Assembly: GCF_019175385.1 (NCBI RefSeq)
Contig: NC_083344.1
Span: 64,232,782 to 64,296,781 of the forward strand
Reading direction: 5' to 3'
Source of the DNA: Lycium barbarum
Lineage: Eukaryota > Streptophyta > Magnoliopsida > Solanales > Solanaceae
DNA: 64,000 nucleotides
Under the pieces are notes generated by a model, which saw only the letters and a program-made list of their open reading frames with translations, did no database searches and was not told the origin of the DNA. The position numbers were made by a program, and so were the translations under genes. Positions 12,371 through 24,100 of this stretch are shown here, in pieces (the stretch's first letter is position 1; every line of letters starts with the position of its first letter).

Positions 12371-12541
12371 TTAGGGGAGAGGAAATCTTAAAACATAGCT
12401 CTACGGCACGATCTAATAAGAAGAAAAATTATCATTTTTCCTAAATGCTCCGCAGCCTCTCGTTTATAAGTGTGGCGCGCTTCACACCCATAAACAAGAA
12501 TCTACTGGACACGGCTCGTAGACACACCCTAGGACGGAACT

Positions 12542-12553
12542 GCTCTGATACCA
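12542..12553 (-). other. Primer binding site of Tekay-1 (initiator-Met tRNA)
   Basis: Minus strand TGGTATCAGAGC, 4 nt from the LTR edge at 12558; complementary to the 3' end of plant initiator methionine tRNA. Confidence 0.9.
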
Positions 12554-12557
12554 CTTT

Positions 12558-14943
12558 TGTCATGACCCGACTAGGGGGCCATGATGGGTACCCGAAGCTG
12601 ACTACCGAGCACCCCTCATTATGCTAATCAACATACCCAACCTGAACATTCACAATCTCGAAGGCAATGTTTCATTCATAATATATATATATACAAAAAT
12701 GATATACAAAATGTACACCAAAATACCCATAAGACATCAACTACCCACGCTTCTGTATTTACGAGCCTCTACTAGAGTACTGTGACATAAGGACGGGACA
12801 GGACCTTGTCATACCCAGAATATATATACACAAAATAATATGACCATAAGTAGCACCTACGGAGTAATGGAGTGCTCTTGTAAATCCGCCGATAAGATAA
12901 GCTCCTACGGGTCTACACCGTCTCCCTGACTACCCGTGAGCATGAGCACAGCATCCAAAAAGGAAAGGACGTCAGTACGAATAAAGTACAGAGTATGTAA
13001 GGCATGAATAATATTAGCATTATAAAGAAATCATGAAACATGAGGCGAAGGTATAACCTGCTTAACCTTTAAAAGAAAAAACTTGGTATGCATATCACAT
13101 ATACTATCATCATTAACCCGCGTTCGGGTAACCATCGCACGCCACCCACTAGTGGTGTCATGCCCGGCCATCTAGGCACGGTGTTATCTTTGAGCCGCCC
13201 GCCTTAGCGGTGTCATTCCCGGCCATCTAGGCACGTTGTAATCATAAGCCGCCCGCCTTCGCGGTGTCATGCCCAGCCATCTAGGAACGGTGTAATCTCT
13301 TCATCATGTACTTATCATAAAACATGCATTATAACTCAATCACAAACTATAACTCTATCGGGGTGATGTAAGGTTGAGGACCCCCAATTCCATTATGGAG
13401 TAGTCATGATCATCATGCCTCACATTGTAGGAACTAGCATTATAAGGTGAGTCTATCAACGATGAATAACATCAAGGGATCATTAGCTTTTCAATTTCTA
13501 GACTTAGACTCATCATCGCCATTATCCTATTCGTAACATATCTGTTAACTTTATCTCATAAGGAGCTCTTTATGAACATAGACTCAATGTTTTCGGATCG
13601 TAAGAAGGTCATGGAAAGATAACGGAAGTCACGTCATAGGAATCATGCCTTAGAAAAAGAAGGGACTAGCCTTACATAGCTTTTCCCCTTTCTAACTTGC
13701 CGACTATACGCTTCCTTCCAAGTTCGTAAGTCTACATTCAAAGGAATTCATACTAAGATTAGATAATCGACAATATGCTCAACCTTAAGTTAAAGCTAAC
13801 GACAATTGGGAAGCATTTCCTCTGTTGCTACAACTTCCTCCATATGATATAAAAGCTCCCAAACATCAATAACAACATCACAATATCATAATCAACAATC
13901 TTCATCAACCATACATTATTCAATTCTCCCAATTCCATTTCAAATCATCCATAACTGAAATTACTACACTACATCATATTCGTCAGCATACAATGCTTCT
14001 TCAACACCCTTAATATCATTTATAACATGATTATATTCATAACGTGCCAAGAATCATGATTCATTTGAAGCTACCACTCAAAAACACTATTATTTTCATA
14101 TTTGTAACCCATCTTCTACTTCCTTCCGTAATCCAAGTCTTTCAACCACTCAATATTATAAATAGCATAAAGTGATCATAAAACTTACCTTTGATAATGT
14201 AGAAGAGGTCTTTGGATGAAAATATTCCACTTGAGAAAACCCCAAGTTCACCATTAAAAAAGTTCTTGACTTGTATAAGCCCTAATGAGCATTCATGTTC
14301 TTGATTCCATCAACTCTTGATGCTTAACTCTTGATTTCTCTTGGGTATATGTTAAAATGGTATGGGGAATATTCTAGAGCCTTCTTGAGGTGTGGAGAAA
14401 GGATGAAATAAGAAATGAGGACTTGGGGGGCTTTTTTATAAAATTAAAAATCTGTCCCGACGGTATTATACGGACACACATACAATCCGTATAACTTATA
14501 CGGTCCGTATATGTGACCGTATAATGCTCCCAGTGGAAGAACCTTCTCTGGATAGGTCATACGGTCCCTTAAACGGACCGTATGAATTATACGGGCCGTA
14601 TAACTCCCAGTTTTTTGAAGTTACTCTCGTCGTTCCGTTTGACCTTTGATTCTTATGGAACCTCCTTAGCACTTGTTTAACACTTCATTAGCAATCTAAG
14701 AGGTGTTATAACCCTTACTCAAGACATCATCAAGACAACATTAGCTCGATACTTGCACCCCCTTCCAAAACACGACTTATACTTAACATTCTTCAACAAA
14801 CTTTCTTCTCTTGCTTCAAATGTCTTTGAAATCTTAATTAGAACCGTTAAGTAACCTTTCTTACTAGTAGAAACACCATGTACTCCTTACCCTGCGCCAG
14901 TCTATCTACCATACGACGACATAAAATTTTTCGAGGTGTAACA
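12558..14943 (-). repeat. Tekay-1 5' LTR (right copy)
   Basis: 2386 bp, TGTCATGACCC...GTGTAACA. Differs from the left copy by substitutions and small indels, for example a TA-rich indel near 12682 and a shorter palindrome cluster. Confidence 0.92.
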
Positions 14944-15180
14944 GAATGCCACCAAGGGCGAATATTTAGCCATAAGGGCTATAAAAGACGAAAAACATCA
15001 AAAGGGCGAATATCTAGCCATAAGGGTTATGAAAGGATGAAAATGCCACGGGGAAAAAATATTAAGCCACAAAGGCTAGAAACTGACTGAAATTGCCACA
15101 AAGGCAAATGTTTGGCTGAAAGGGTCGCAACAAGAACGAACGACATACCTGGCCAAGAGGGTCACAGCCGGCATAAAGGA
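14944..15180 (+). repeat. Degenerate short tandem repeat of Tat-1, right half
   Basis: Continuation of the zone at 4800-4934: 'aagggcgaatatctagccataagggct' variants, about 50 bp unit, starting with the target duplication gaatg. Confidence 0.6.
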
Positions 15181-15225
15181 CGAAAGAAAGAAGATTTATC
15201 CAAAGGGGCCATATCTGTCATTTGC

Positions 15226-15625
15226 ACTACTTCTGCTTATTTTCAAAGAGGGCCATTGCATATCTTTTTTTCTGCTACCTAGAGGGCCATCACTTCTGCT
15301 TATTTGTCGAGAGGGCTATTGCATATCTATTTTCCTGCTACCGAGAAGGCTATCACTTCTTCTTATTTGCGGAGAGGGCCATTGCATAGCTATTTTCCTG
15401 TTGCCGAGAGGGCCATCACTTCTTCTTATTTGCTGAGAGGGCCATTGCATATCTATTTTCCTGCTGCCGAGAAGGCCATCACTTCTTCTTATTTGCCAAG
15501 AGGGCCATTCATACAAACTTGCCAAGAGGGTCATTCATGCAAACATACAAAGAGGGTCATCCATTCATACAAACATGCCAAGAGGTCCATTTATTTCATT
15601 TGCCGAAAGGGCCATGCATATAAAC
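15226..15625 (+). repeat. About 63 bp tandem repeat in Tat-1 3' region
   Basis: About five copies of a unit built on 'gagagggccattgcatatct' and 'acttcttcttatttgc', then shorter 'ccaagagggtcattcatac' variants to 15625. The unit length is near a multiple of three, so it produces a spurious repetitive reading frame (15304-15690) that is not a gene. Confidence 0.8.
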
Positions 15626-15640
15626 TATCGGATGCAGCAA

Positions 15641-15892
15641 GACAACAAAGCGATGTAAAATCGATCATGAGACCACAATATTATCCCTAAAAAAGACAAA
15701 GTAATGTAAAACCGGTCATGAGACCGCAGTAGTCGCTCCAAAAAGACAAAACGATGTAAAACCGGTCATGAAACCGCAGTATTCGCCCTAAAAAGACAAA
15801 GCGATGTAAAACTAGTAAGAAGACCGCAGTATTCGCTCAAAAAAGACAAGACGATGTAAACCCGGTCGGATGACCGCAGTATTCGTCACCCA
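15641..15892 (+). repeat. About 51 bp tandem repeat, five copies
   Basis: Unit built on 'gacaaagcgatgtaaaacc' + 'ggtcatgagaccgcagtatt'. It contains a small inverted repeat GGTCatgaGACC in the better-kept copies. Confidence 0.8.
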
Positions 15893-16205
15893 AAAATCAA
15901 CGTTACTCAGCAGATGTGAGCAGATTTGTAGCCGGCAAGCAAAGCAGGTTGATCAAGTCAAATACAAGCAGATTGCGAAGAAAACGTGGAACTTTTTCTT
16001 GCGCAGCCAGTCGAGATAAGGTGCCCATGAGAGTCAAGCTCTCCGACCAGGACTTGGAAGATCACTCCTCACCATGCTCAGCAACACAAAATTGCCTGTT
16101 TACTTATGTGTTTTGTTTATTTTTTATTTTGCTACCGGTCAGACACACACCGGCACACATAAATGCATTCTCACATAAGGGATGACCTTTTCTTCCGATC
16201 GAGTC

Positions 16206-16250
16206 GAGCTACAAGTGAATTAATTCCCAAGAACAGGGATATGTAGGTGG
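16206..16250 (+). other. Tat structured motif, copy f
   Basis: Outer stem CTACA (16209-16213) with TGTAG (16242-16246); inner stem TCCC (16225-16228) with GGGA (16236-16239). The outer stem has changed on both sides relative to the CTACGT/ACGTAG copies. Confidence 0.6.
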
Positions 16251-16365
16251 ACTCAATACCAGAGAGTCAGTCACAACTCCAACCAATCACTCCAGAATTC
16301 CCAGTTTAATAACCCAAAAAATCTGAGATTTCTTTAAATTTGCATTTAGAAGTCATAGTCGAGTC

Positions 16366-16412
16366 GAACTACAAGTGGCCTGAATTCTCATGAAACCTGA
16401 GATATGTAGGAA
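16366..16412 (+). other. Tat structured motif, copy g
   Basis: Outer stem CTACA (16369-16373) with TGTAG (16405-16409); inner stem TCTCA (16386-16390) with TGAGA (16398-16402). About 150 bp before the 3' LTR. Confidence 0.6.
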
Positions 16413-16556
16413 ACCCAGAAACCAGGGTCCGGCCATATATTTTGAAAACTACATGAAAATGAGAGGAGATATAAGTAGGGTCAGTCAAAAATCAGGGTCA
16501 GTCAAATTTCGTTGCTCAGGGATGGTCCCGCCATCCCCGAACACTGACGGGGCAGT

Positions 16557-16805
16557 TGTTGACACCTAATTTTTGACCTCCCATAATTTTCTTTAATTAT
16601 CCAGAGTCCTTGAAATATTAAATAGGGAGAAATATGTTTTTTGAAAATCAAAATAATTTTCTAAAATTTATTGAGGCTATATTTTTGCCAATTTTGTTTG
16701 ATAAGATAATTTCTACAATATTATAAATTAATTTAAGTATTTTTACAGTTATTGCACTTTGCTAAATTAGCCAAGAAGAGAGGATAAATTTTACATAATT
16801 ATTCA
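16557..16805 (+). repeat. Tat-1 3' LTR, first 249 bp only
   Basis: Begins TGTTGACACCTAATTTTTG after a purine-rich GACGGGGCAGT tract; matches the LTR at 45160 base for base over long runs. Broken at 16805 by remnant R. Confidence 0.8.
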
Positions 16806-17950
16806 TGTCACGACCCATTTTAGGACCGCGCGGGCACCTACCTTTCCCACCTACACAATTATTCAAGTCGTAGTGGGATACTAAACTCAGTCACGCGTTC
16901 GAATCAAGAAGACACATCTAGTACCATACCCAGCCCTGTCATAATAAAAACCGCTCGCATAAGAGTTTAGGAAATGAGTTTCCACCATTCGTGGGAGAAT
17001 AAGACAAGGAAATGTAGATACCAATTGGAATCGAATAGATACCAATTTAAATGAAGTAGCACGAAATAATGAAAGAATTGGAAGTTTCCTAAATGCCCTA
17101 TGCCCTCTCGCAGATAAGTACGAAGCTCATCGTACCCATCCGCGAGACTCTACTAGACATGCTCTTGTACTTCTAAGACCGGTAACCTAGGCTCTGATAC
17201 CAAGTTGTCGCGACCTAATTCAGGAATCGTGATGGCACCTACACTATCCCCCCAGGTAGGCGAACCATTCCCAAATCACTTTAATCATTTATAGGAATTA
17301 TGCGGAAATAGAAAATAATTTAACAGTTTCGAATCATATTTATAACGAATGCGCAAGTAACAACAACCCCAAAATCAAGAGCCACTATTACATAGATACA
17401 AGTCAGATAGGAAGTACAAATCTAAAATATCAATACTTTCTCAAAAATACAAAGTAGAAAGTAAAATACAAGGAAAAGTCTCTGGGTTTCAGATCAAGCC
17501 AAAGCTCACCCGTGAATCTCTGTCAAGTAGACTCGGATCACTCTCGACGACAGGAGCTGGAACTAGTAACAAACTATGCACTCAAAAGAAGAATACAGCA
17601 AGAGTAGCATCAGTACAAACAACACGTAGTGATTAAGCATCATAGGCCGACTAAGATTAGCTCACGCATATAAGCATAAAATCAACAAGATAAGAAGGTA
17701 AGCACATAATACTCAAACCAAGTCACAGAATATCCCATAACCGAATCACCACCTAAAATGATGCTTCTAAACCACAAGTCTGTCTTATCACAATAATCTC
17801 AATCCATAATCACAACCCAAGTTCTGACCTAGGCAGAGTCGCTACCCAGCGATCTAACTAGTCCATAATCCGATCCATGTTAGCATAATAATACGAACCG
17901 ACCATACCAAATCAGAAATAAAGAGTCGTATGATGATGCATGATAATATG
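16806..17950 (-). mobile_element. Remnant R of a Tekay-like element, first part
   Basis: Starts TGTCACGACCCATTTTAGG, close to the start of solo LTR S3, but only about 60-80 bp of that LTR remain. About 17050-17205 reads as the 5' leader of the minus-strand element. The primer site (17190-17203) is followed by a second LTR starting at 17206 (TGTCGCGACC). This LTR is interrupted at 17950 by S1 and resumes at 43271. All coding sequence is missing. Confidence 0.7.
17190..17203 (-). other. Primer binding site of remnant R
   Basis: Minus strand TTGGTATCAGAGCC, 2 nt from the LTR edge at 17206; initiator-Met tRNA type. Confidence 0.8.
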
Positions 17951-18645
17951 TGTTACGGTTCGCATTTTCGCGGATGGGGTTAGTGCTCAGAAAAGCTACT
18001 TGGAACTCGTTGGTGCTCTTTCGGACTTTGTTTTAAAAGAGTAGCCACCTAATGTTTAGGAAATTAGAAAATCAGTTTTTGAAGGGTTCATTCATACACC
18101 GTGAAAAATCCTTCTGAATCCAAATGTCACGACCCAGCCCCGTGGGCCGCGACTGGCACCCTACCTGGGTGCCCAGACCAAATCGCATATTCATTTCCGA
18201 ATCCAAACTTATTTCAGAATTTTCAAGAAGTTATATCAAACATAATTTATATCGAAAATATGTCTTAAGCGGTCATATCAAATCAAACTCAAACAAAGCG
18301 GCGGAATAGACATCGCCGGTCAAAATACAATTATATACAAAAGGGCCATTTGGGGCCATCATATCAAACAGACCGCTTTAAGACCCGAAAGCAAAATCAG
18401 ACAATAAACACATAGGACCCTCGCCCCACATATATGACTACAGGCCTCTACGAACTCAAAACAACGACATGTGGCGAGACAGGGCCCCGCCGTACCCAAA
18501 TAGTCAGACATACCAAATATATACAAAACAAAAGAGTCTGTACCAAAAGTGGACTCCGGATCGGATAAGAGTACTCCGGAATAGCAAGAAGTGAAGCCTA
18601 CTGCGGAGGATCACCGATATCTGCACCTGCGGGCATAAAACGCAG

Positions 18646-18682
18646 CCCCCGAAGAAAGGGGGTCAGTACGAAATATGTACTG
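18646..18682 (-). other. LTR double-hairpin motif (Tekay-2)
   Basis: CCCCC (18646-18650), loop gaagaaa, GGGGG (18658-18662), one base, then CAGTAC (18664-18669), loop gaaatat, GTACTG (18677-18682). It lies about 540 bp from the LTR 3' end. Copied at 26744-26780 in the other LTR. Confidence 0.65.
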
Positions 18683-19777
18683 AGTATGTAAAGCACGGAG
18701 TACAGAATTATAGATCAAAACCGAAAGCAAATCAAATGTCAAAGTGGGGTACAAACTGGTATGTCAAAATCTGTATCAAAATCATATACATATGTTTTAT
18801 GCAAATAAAATCATGCAAACGCTTAAGAACGTGGTCGCCACTCCGACGCTGGCGCCACACACAGCATAACACCAGAAGGTTTCAAATCTCCGTACATCTC
18901 CGAACATAATCACGATCATCGGTGAGCGTATCGCGTCCCGAGCCATATCACAGCATAACTCCAAACGGAACCGGGCCCTATGGCGAAGCCTCGGGAACCG
19001 TAACACAGCATACGGCCGAATTTATCATACAGCGCACGAATCAAAACCGGCCCGGGAACCGGTGAACGAAGTCATAATAAGGCACGAGCGGAGTCGTGAG
19101 CAAACAAATGCAAATCGTATTTCAAAATAGTGATTCAAAACAAAGTAAACTCATAAATCATATCCTATTACAAAATAGTCGAATACTTAGTCGACATAAG
19201 GTTTCATTTTGCAAAACGATTCCAAAATGGTCCATATAATTCAAAACCTGGATTAGTGCATCGAATAGTCCAAACATACCCCGTGGAAGGATGTTCCAAA
19301 GATCAGAAGTGGTACGTTCAACTCTATTCTCAAAGATGGCCCGAAGGGCAAATCGGGCATTTTGGGGTAGCGGACCCACCTCGAGTCGAAGTGAGGTGGC
19401 GAACATATTCTTTTTCGAGCAGTAATATGCCAAAGGTCATACATAATCATTTCTAGGTTACCCGACCACATTTCGATAGGTTTCGGACGAATAATGGCAT
19501 TCTAGCCAAAAGGGAGCCTTTAGGCTTCAATCGAATTGAATGAATAGTAACTTTCCTGTGGATCGGGTTTCGAGGAGCAGAAATGCTCCGGAAGGTCTCA
19601 TATTCAACTAACACACTAAGATATGCCAAATAAAGAATTGGGAAGCTTTATATACCTCACAGACGTCGTAAGCCCTTCCAAAAGTCCAGTCCCGTTTCGT
19701 CAAAAATCTGCAAATGGTCAAACTTACCAATTGAGATTCTTAGGCTTAAAAATGCCTTTAACTCCAATTTTTGCCTA

Positions 19778-19808
19778 CCGAAATTTCGGCAGCACTTCCC
19801 CTATAAAT
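19778..19808 (-). promoter_or_regulatory. Candidate core promoter of Tekay-2 LTR
   Basis: Minus-strand ATTTATAG (19801-19808) followed 11 bp later by the perfect palindrome CCGAAATTTCGG (19778-19789). The same TATA-spacer-palindrome block occurs in solo LTR S2 at the same distance from the U3 end (about 1235 bp in both), which suggests functional constraint or close kinship. Copied at 27876-27906. Confidence 0.5.
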
Positions 19809-20736
19809 CTAACATCCCCGAGACTTAGCTCGGCTCAAAATACAACAACAACAACAGCCCACACATCAACAAACAACACAAACAACAATCAAGCCATTCT
19901 AGCTTCAAAATTCCACTTTGTTATCTAAATTGGCAACTTTCATTCAAACTTTCAAAACTCCAATTCTACATCTACATAATTGGATTCATTTCCACATTCA
20001 AACTTATACAATCACAATCTAACTACAATCCAAGCCATACCCGAAATTACACCAAAATCCATTATGTTCCATAATTCTTCAAAACAATCAAAAGTGCACG
20101 ACGAACATTCTAACTCACGTCGTTTCATTCCGAATTCATTAACATCATTATAAGTTCATATCTAAAGTCTCTAGCACCCTAAATATACAATGATATACAT
20201 AAAGATACCAAGGATATACACTTTCCGATAATATCCGAATTCGCTTTCCACCGCCAATTTAATTCAACAATCAATCATTTACGATATAAGGATCACAACA
20301 ACACATTATACCAACTTAGCCAAGATCAATTCACACCAATTTTTCTCTCTATGGCTCACGGCCAAACACTCTACAAACACACACCCACGACTTTCTATTT
20401 ACGTTAAAATTACGGGATTCTCGTCTATTTCCAATTCTTAATACATTCATATCAATTCTATAACATAAAAGGGGCAAAATTCTTACCTTTTCTTGAAAAC
20501 CCGACTTGTCGAAAACGTCGTCCTCGTGCCAAACTATTTATACCACGTCGGAGAGCGTCTTGAGTACTTCACAAATATGTAGAACCCAAGGTTTTTGGAT
20601 CACAACACAAGCTAGGAAAATTTTCTTTTCTTTTTTTTTCTATGGTTCGGCCGAATGGGGTTTTTGACTCAAAGGAATGAATTGTGATTTTCTTGATAAT
20701 TTCTAAGTGTTACATTGATATATATCCATACTAGAG

Positions 20737-20818
20737 GTCATGTGCATAGCACATGACTTTTAAAAGTGGGCTTGGACCATGCCTTAGTGGCCGGCCACCC
20801 CACCTCTTTGGGCCCAAA
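20737..20818 (-). promoter_or_regulatory. U3 palindrome cluster, Tekay-2
   Basis: Three perfect palindromes: GTCATGTGC-ata-GCACATGAC (20737-20757), GTGGCCGGCCAC (20787-20798), TTTGGGCCCAAA (20807-20818). They lie 225-306 bp from the U3 end. A TATATAT run (20719-20725) lies just downstream on the minus strand. Copied at 28835-28916. Confidence 0.6.
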
Positions 20819-21043
20819 TGTTTATTTCAATTTCCTTGGCCCAATTCATTAAAAGTCCCGTTTTGTAATTCCCGAAACTAATTTTCGAAATTCCAAATTT
20901 ACCCTCGGCCTTCCCCGAGGTCTTAGCATCAAAGATTTCACAACCAACATAGTCATATTCACAAAATTTAAATTAGGTCCTTATAACACTCAAGTCGTAA
21001 TTATTTCACGATTTCCAATTGTACGAAAACACGGGACATAACA

Positions 21044-21058
21044 TTCTCCCCCCCTTAA
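21044..21058 (-). other. Polypurine tract of Tekay-2
   Basis: Minus strand AAGGGGGGGAGA directly next to the 3' LTR (ends 21043). Confidence 0.9.
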
Positions 21059-21153
21059 GAACATTCGTCCCCGAATGTTAGATTAGTCTTATAAGGTCTT
21101 ATGATCAAGGCAGGAGTGTCCCTTTTTAATGATGACATACATAATTCATTTTA

Positions 21154-24100
21154 TCAATCAACACAACAAACTGAAAAAGGAATTAGATTACCTGCGGATG
21201 TCGGAAACAAGTGGGGATATTTCTTCTTCATCTCGTCCTCCGCCTCCCAAGTCATCTCCTCCCGATTATTGTTGCGCCACAGGACTTTGACGGAGGGCAC
21301 TTCTTTAGTGCGTAGTCTCCGCACCTGTCGATCCAGAATAGATACAGGCTGCTCGTCATAAGATAACTGCTCCGTCACCTGAATGTCGTCAACTGGGAAT
21401 ATCCTGGCAGGATCACCAATGCATTTCCGCAACATAGACACATGAAACACCGGGTGTACGGCCTCCAAGTCGGATGGTAAGTCTAGCTCATAGGCGACCT
21501 CGCCTATCTTTCGCACGATCTGATACGGTCCAATGTACCGGGGGCTCAACTTACCCTTTTTACCGAATCTCATGACACCCTTCATGGGCGACACCTTCAG
21601 GAATACCCAGTCGCCAATCCGGAACTCTAACGGTCGACGTCGTCTATCTGCATAAGCTTTCTGTCGACTCTGAGCAGCCAATAATCGTTCTCGAATAAGC
21701 TTTACCTTATCTACAGCCTCCTGGATTACATCTGGCCCAATCAACTTAGTCTCGCCCACGTCAAACCAGCCAATAGGAGACCTGCATCTCCTGCCATAAA
21801 GGGCCTCGTACGGAGCCATCTGAATGCTGGAGTGATAACTGTTATTATAGGCAAACTCAATAAGCGGCAAATGATCATCCCAGCTGCCCCTGAAATCAAT
21901 AACGCAGGCCCGCAACATATCTTCGAGCGTCTGAATAGTGCGCTCGGCCTGCCCGTCGGACTGAGGGTGAAAAGCTGTACTGAGACTCACCTGAGTCCCT
22001 AATCCCTCCTGAAATGACCTCCAGAAATTTGCTGTAAACTGGGTACCTCGGTCAGTAATAATAGATATCGGGACTCCGTGAAGTCTGACTATCTCTCTGA
22101 TATACAATCTGGCATAGTCCTCAGCCGAATAAGTAGTCCGAACCGGAAGGAAATGGGCTGATTTCGTCAGCCTGTCAACAACAACCCAGATAGAGTCGTA
22201 CCTGCGCGGAGTGCGCGGTAATCCAACAACAAAATCCATATTAATCATCTCCCATTTCCAGGCTGGAATTTCCATCTCCTGCAATAATCCACCGGGCTTC
22301 TGATGCTCGATCTTAACTTGCTGGCAGTTCGGGCACTGACTAACAAACTCAGCAATATCTTTCTTCATGCCGTCCCACCAATACAAACACCTGAGGTCCC
22401 GATACATTTTAGTGGAACCAGGATGAACAGAATACCGTGCATTATGGGCCTCGCCCATAATCTGCCGCCGTAAGCCCGCAACGTCCAGTACACAGAATCT
22501 GCCGTCATATAATAATACTCCGTCAGGCGAGATCTCAAACTGAGTCTTTGCTTTATTAAGGGCCACATCTCTGTACTGAATCAAAAGAGGATCCTCAAAC
22601 TGGCGCTGCTTTACCTCCTGAATAATAGATGACTCAGCAATTGGACGAACGGAAATCCCAGAATCTCCAGAATCCACCAAACGAACTCCGAGGCTGGCCA
22701 GCTGATGAATATCACGAACCAAATCTCTCTTATCAGGTGGAACATCAGCCAGACTGCCCACGGACTTGCGGCTAAGCGCATCAGCTACCACATTGGCTTT
22801 CCCCGGATGGTACAAAATATCAACGTCATAGTCCTTTAGTAACTCAAGCCATCTCCGCTGCCGCAAATTTAGTTCCTTCTGTCTGAAAATATACTGGAGA
22901 CTTTTATGGTCCGTATAGATATCAACATGGACCCCATATAAATAATGCCGCCAAATCTTCAGAGCATGAATCACCGCGGCCAACTCAAGATCATGAGTGG
23001 GATAGTTTTTCTCGTGCGGTCTGAGCTGCCGGGAAGCATAGGCTATAACTCGACCGTGCTGCATCAATACACATCCTATCCCAATACCAGAGGCGTCACA
23101 ATAGACAACATACCCGTCAGCTCCCTCTGGAAGAGCCAAAACTGGTGCTGTAATCAATCTCTCCTTCAGCATCTGAAAGCTGCGCTCGCAAGCATCTGTC
23201 CACTGGAATTTTGCTGCTTTCTGGGTAAGCCTCGTCAGTGGTGCTGAAATAGAAGAGAAATCCTCCACGAACCTGCGGTAATACCCAGCCAATCCAAGAA
23301 AACTACGCACCTCTGTCGGTGTAGTAGGCCTGGGCCAATTCTGCACAGCCTCAATCTTCTGCGTGTCAACCCGAATACCATCTGCGCCGACAATATGGCC
23401 CAAGAATGCCACATAAGTCAACCAGAACTCACACTTAGAGAATTTAGCATATAACTTCTGCTGACGGAGGATGCCAAGTACCGTCCTCAAATGATCTGAA
23501 TGCTCCTCGACTGATCGCGAGTAAATCAGGATATCATCAATAAACACAATAACAAACATATCCAGGAAAGGCCGAAATACCCAGTTCATCTGATCCATAA
23601 ATACTGCTGGAGCATTAGTCAGCCCGAAAGACATAACTCTGAACTCATAATGCCCGTACCGAGTCCTGAAAGCAGTCTTCGGGATATCTGACTCCCGTAC
23701 TCGCACCTGATGATAACCAGAACGCAGATCTATCTTTGAAAAGTGTCTAGCACCCTGCAGCTGGTCAAACAAGTCATCAATCCGGGGGAGGGGATATTTA
23801 TTCTTAACAGTCACCTTATTCAGCTGCCGGTAGTCGATACACATCCGCAATGACCCGTCTTTCTTTCTGACAAACAGCACCGGCGCTCCCCAGGGTGAGG
23901 TGCTGGGTCTAATAAAGCCCTTATCCAGCAAATCTTTCAGCTGCTCCTTCAACTCCTTCAACTCAGTTGGTGCCATTCTGTACGGAGGAATAGATATAGG
24001 CTGCGTATCTGGCATCAACTCAATAGAAAAATCAATCTCCCGCTCAGGCGGAAGGCCAGGAAGCTCGTCAGGAAAAATATCTGGAAACTCGCTGGCGACC

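Larger units (their letters stand above)
4935..14943 (-). mobile_element. Tekay-1: old, degenerate Tekay/Del-type chromovirus retrotransposon
   Basis: Complete outline on the minus strand: LTRs 4935-7337 and 12558-14943, ends TG...CA, 5 bp target duplication gaatg at 4930-4934 and 14944-14948, primer site complementary to initiator-Met tRNA at 12542-12553, polypurine tract at 7338-7352. The gag-pol between is broken into at least seven frames. The LTRs differ by several percent by eye (indels included), so the insertion is old relative to Tekay-2. It landed inside the short-repeat zone of Tat-1. Confidence 0.92.
1..16805 (+). mobile_element. Tat-1: decayed Tat/Ogre-type Ty3/gypsy retrotransposon, 5' part outside window
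   Basis: The visible part starts in the linker after the protease, continues through a broken pol (to 3783), then a long repeat-rich 3' untranslated region, and reaches the first 249 bp of the 3' LTR (from 16557, TGTTGACACC). Domain order RT, RNase H, second RNase H, integrase, with the second RNase H of archaeal type, is the hallmark of the Tat lineage. Tekay-1 (4935-14943) interrupts the 3' region, and remnant R cuts the LTR at 16805. Many stop codons and at least one frameshift make it inactive. Lineage is confident; the exact family name is not. Confidence 0.85.
18125..21043 (-). repeat. Tekay-2 3' LTR (left copy)
   Basis: TGTCACGACCCAGCCCC...GGGACATAACA. Contains the double hairpin 18646-18682, TATA plus palindrome 19778-19808 and U3 palindromes 20737-20818. 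No protein coding; the short open frames inside are chance. Confidence 0.97.

Noticed and set aside
15304..15690. 128-codon open frame with repeating peptide
   Set aside because: It is the translation of a 63 bp tandem repeat whose length is a multiple of three; the antisense is open as well, and there is no gene context.
18797..19456. Small open frames in the Tekay-2 LTRs
   Set aside because: Identical in both LTRs simply because the LTRs are identical; overlapping on both strands, no known domain.
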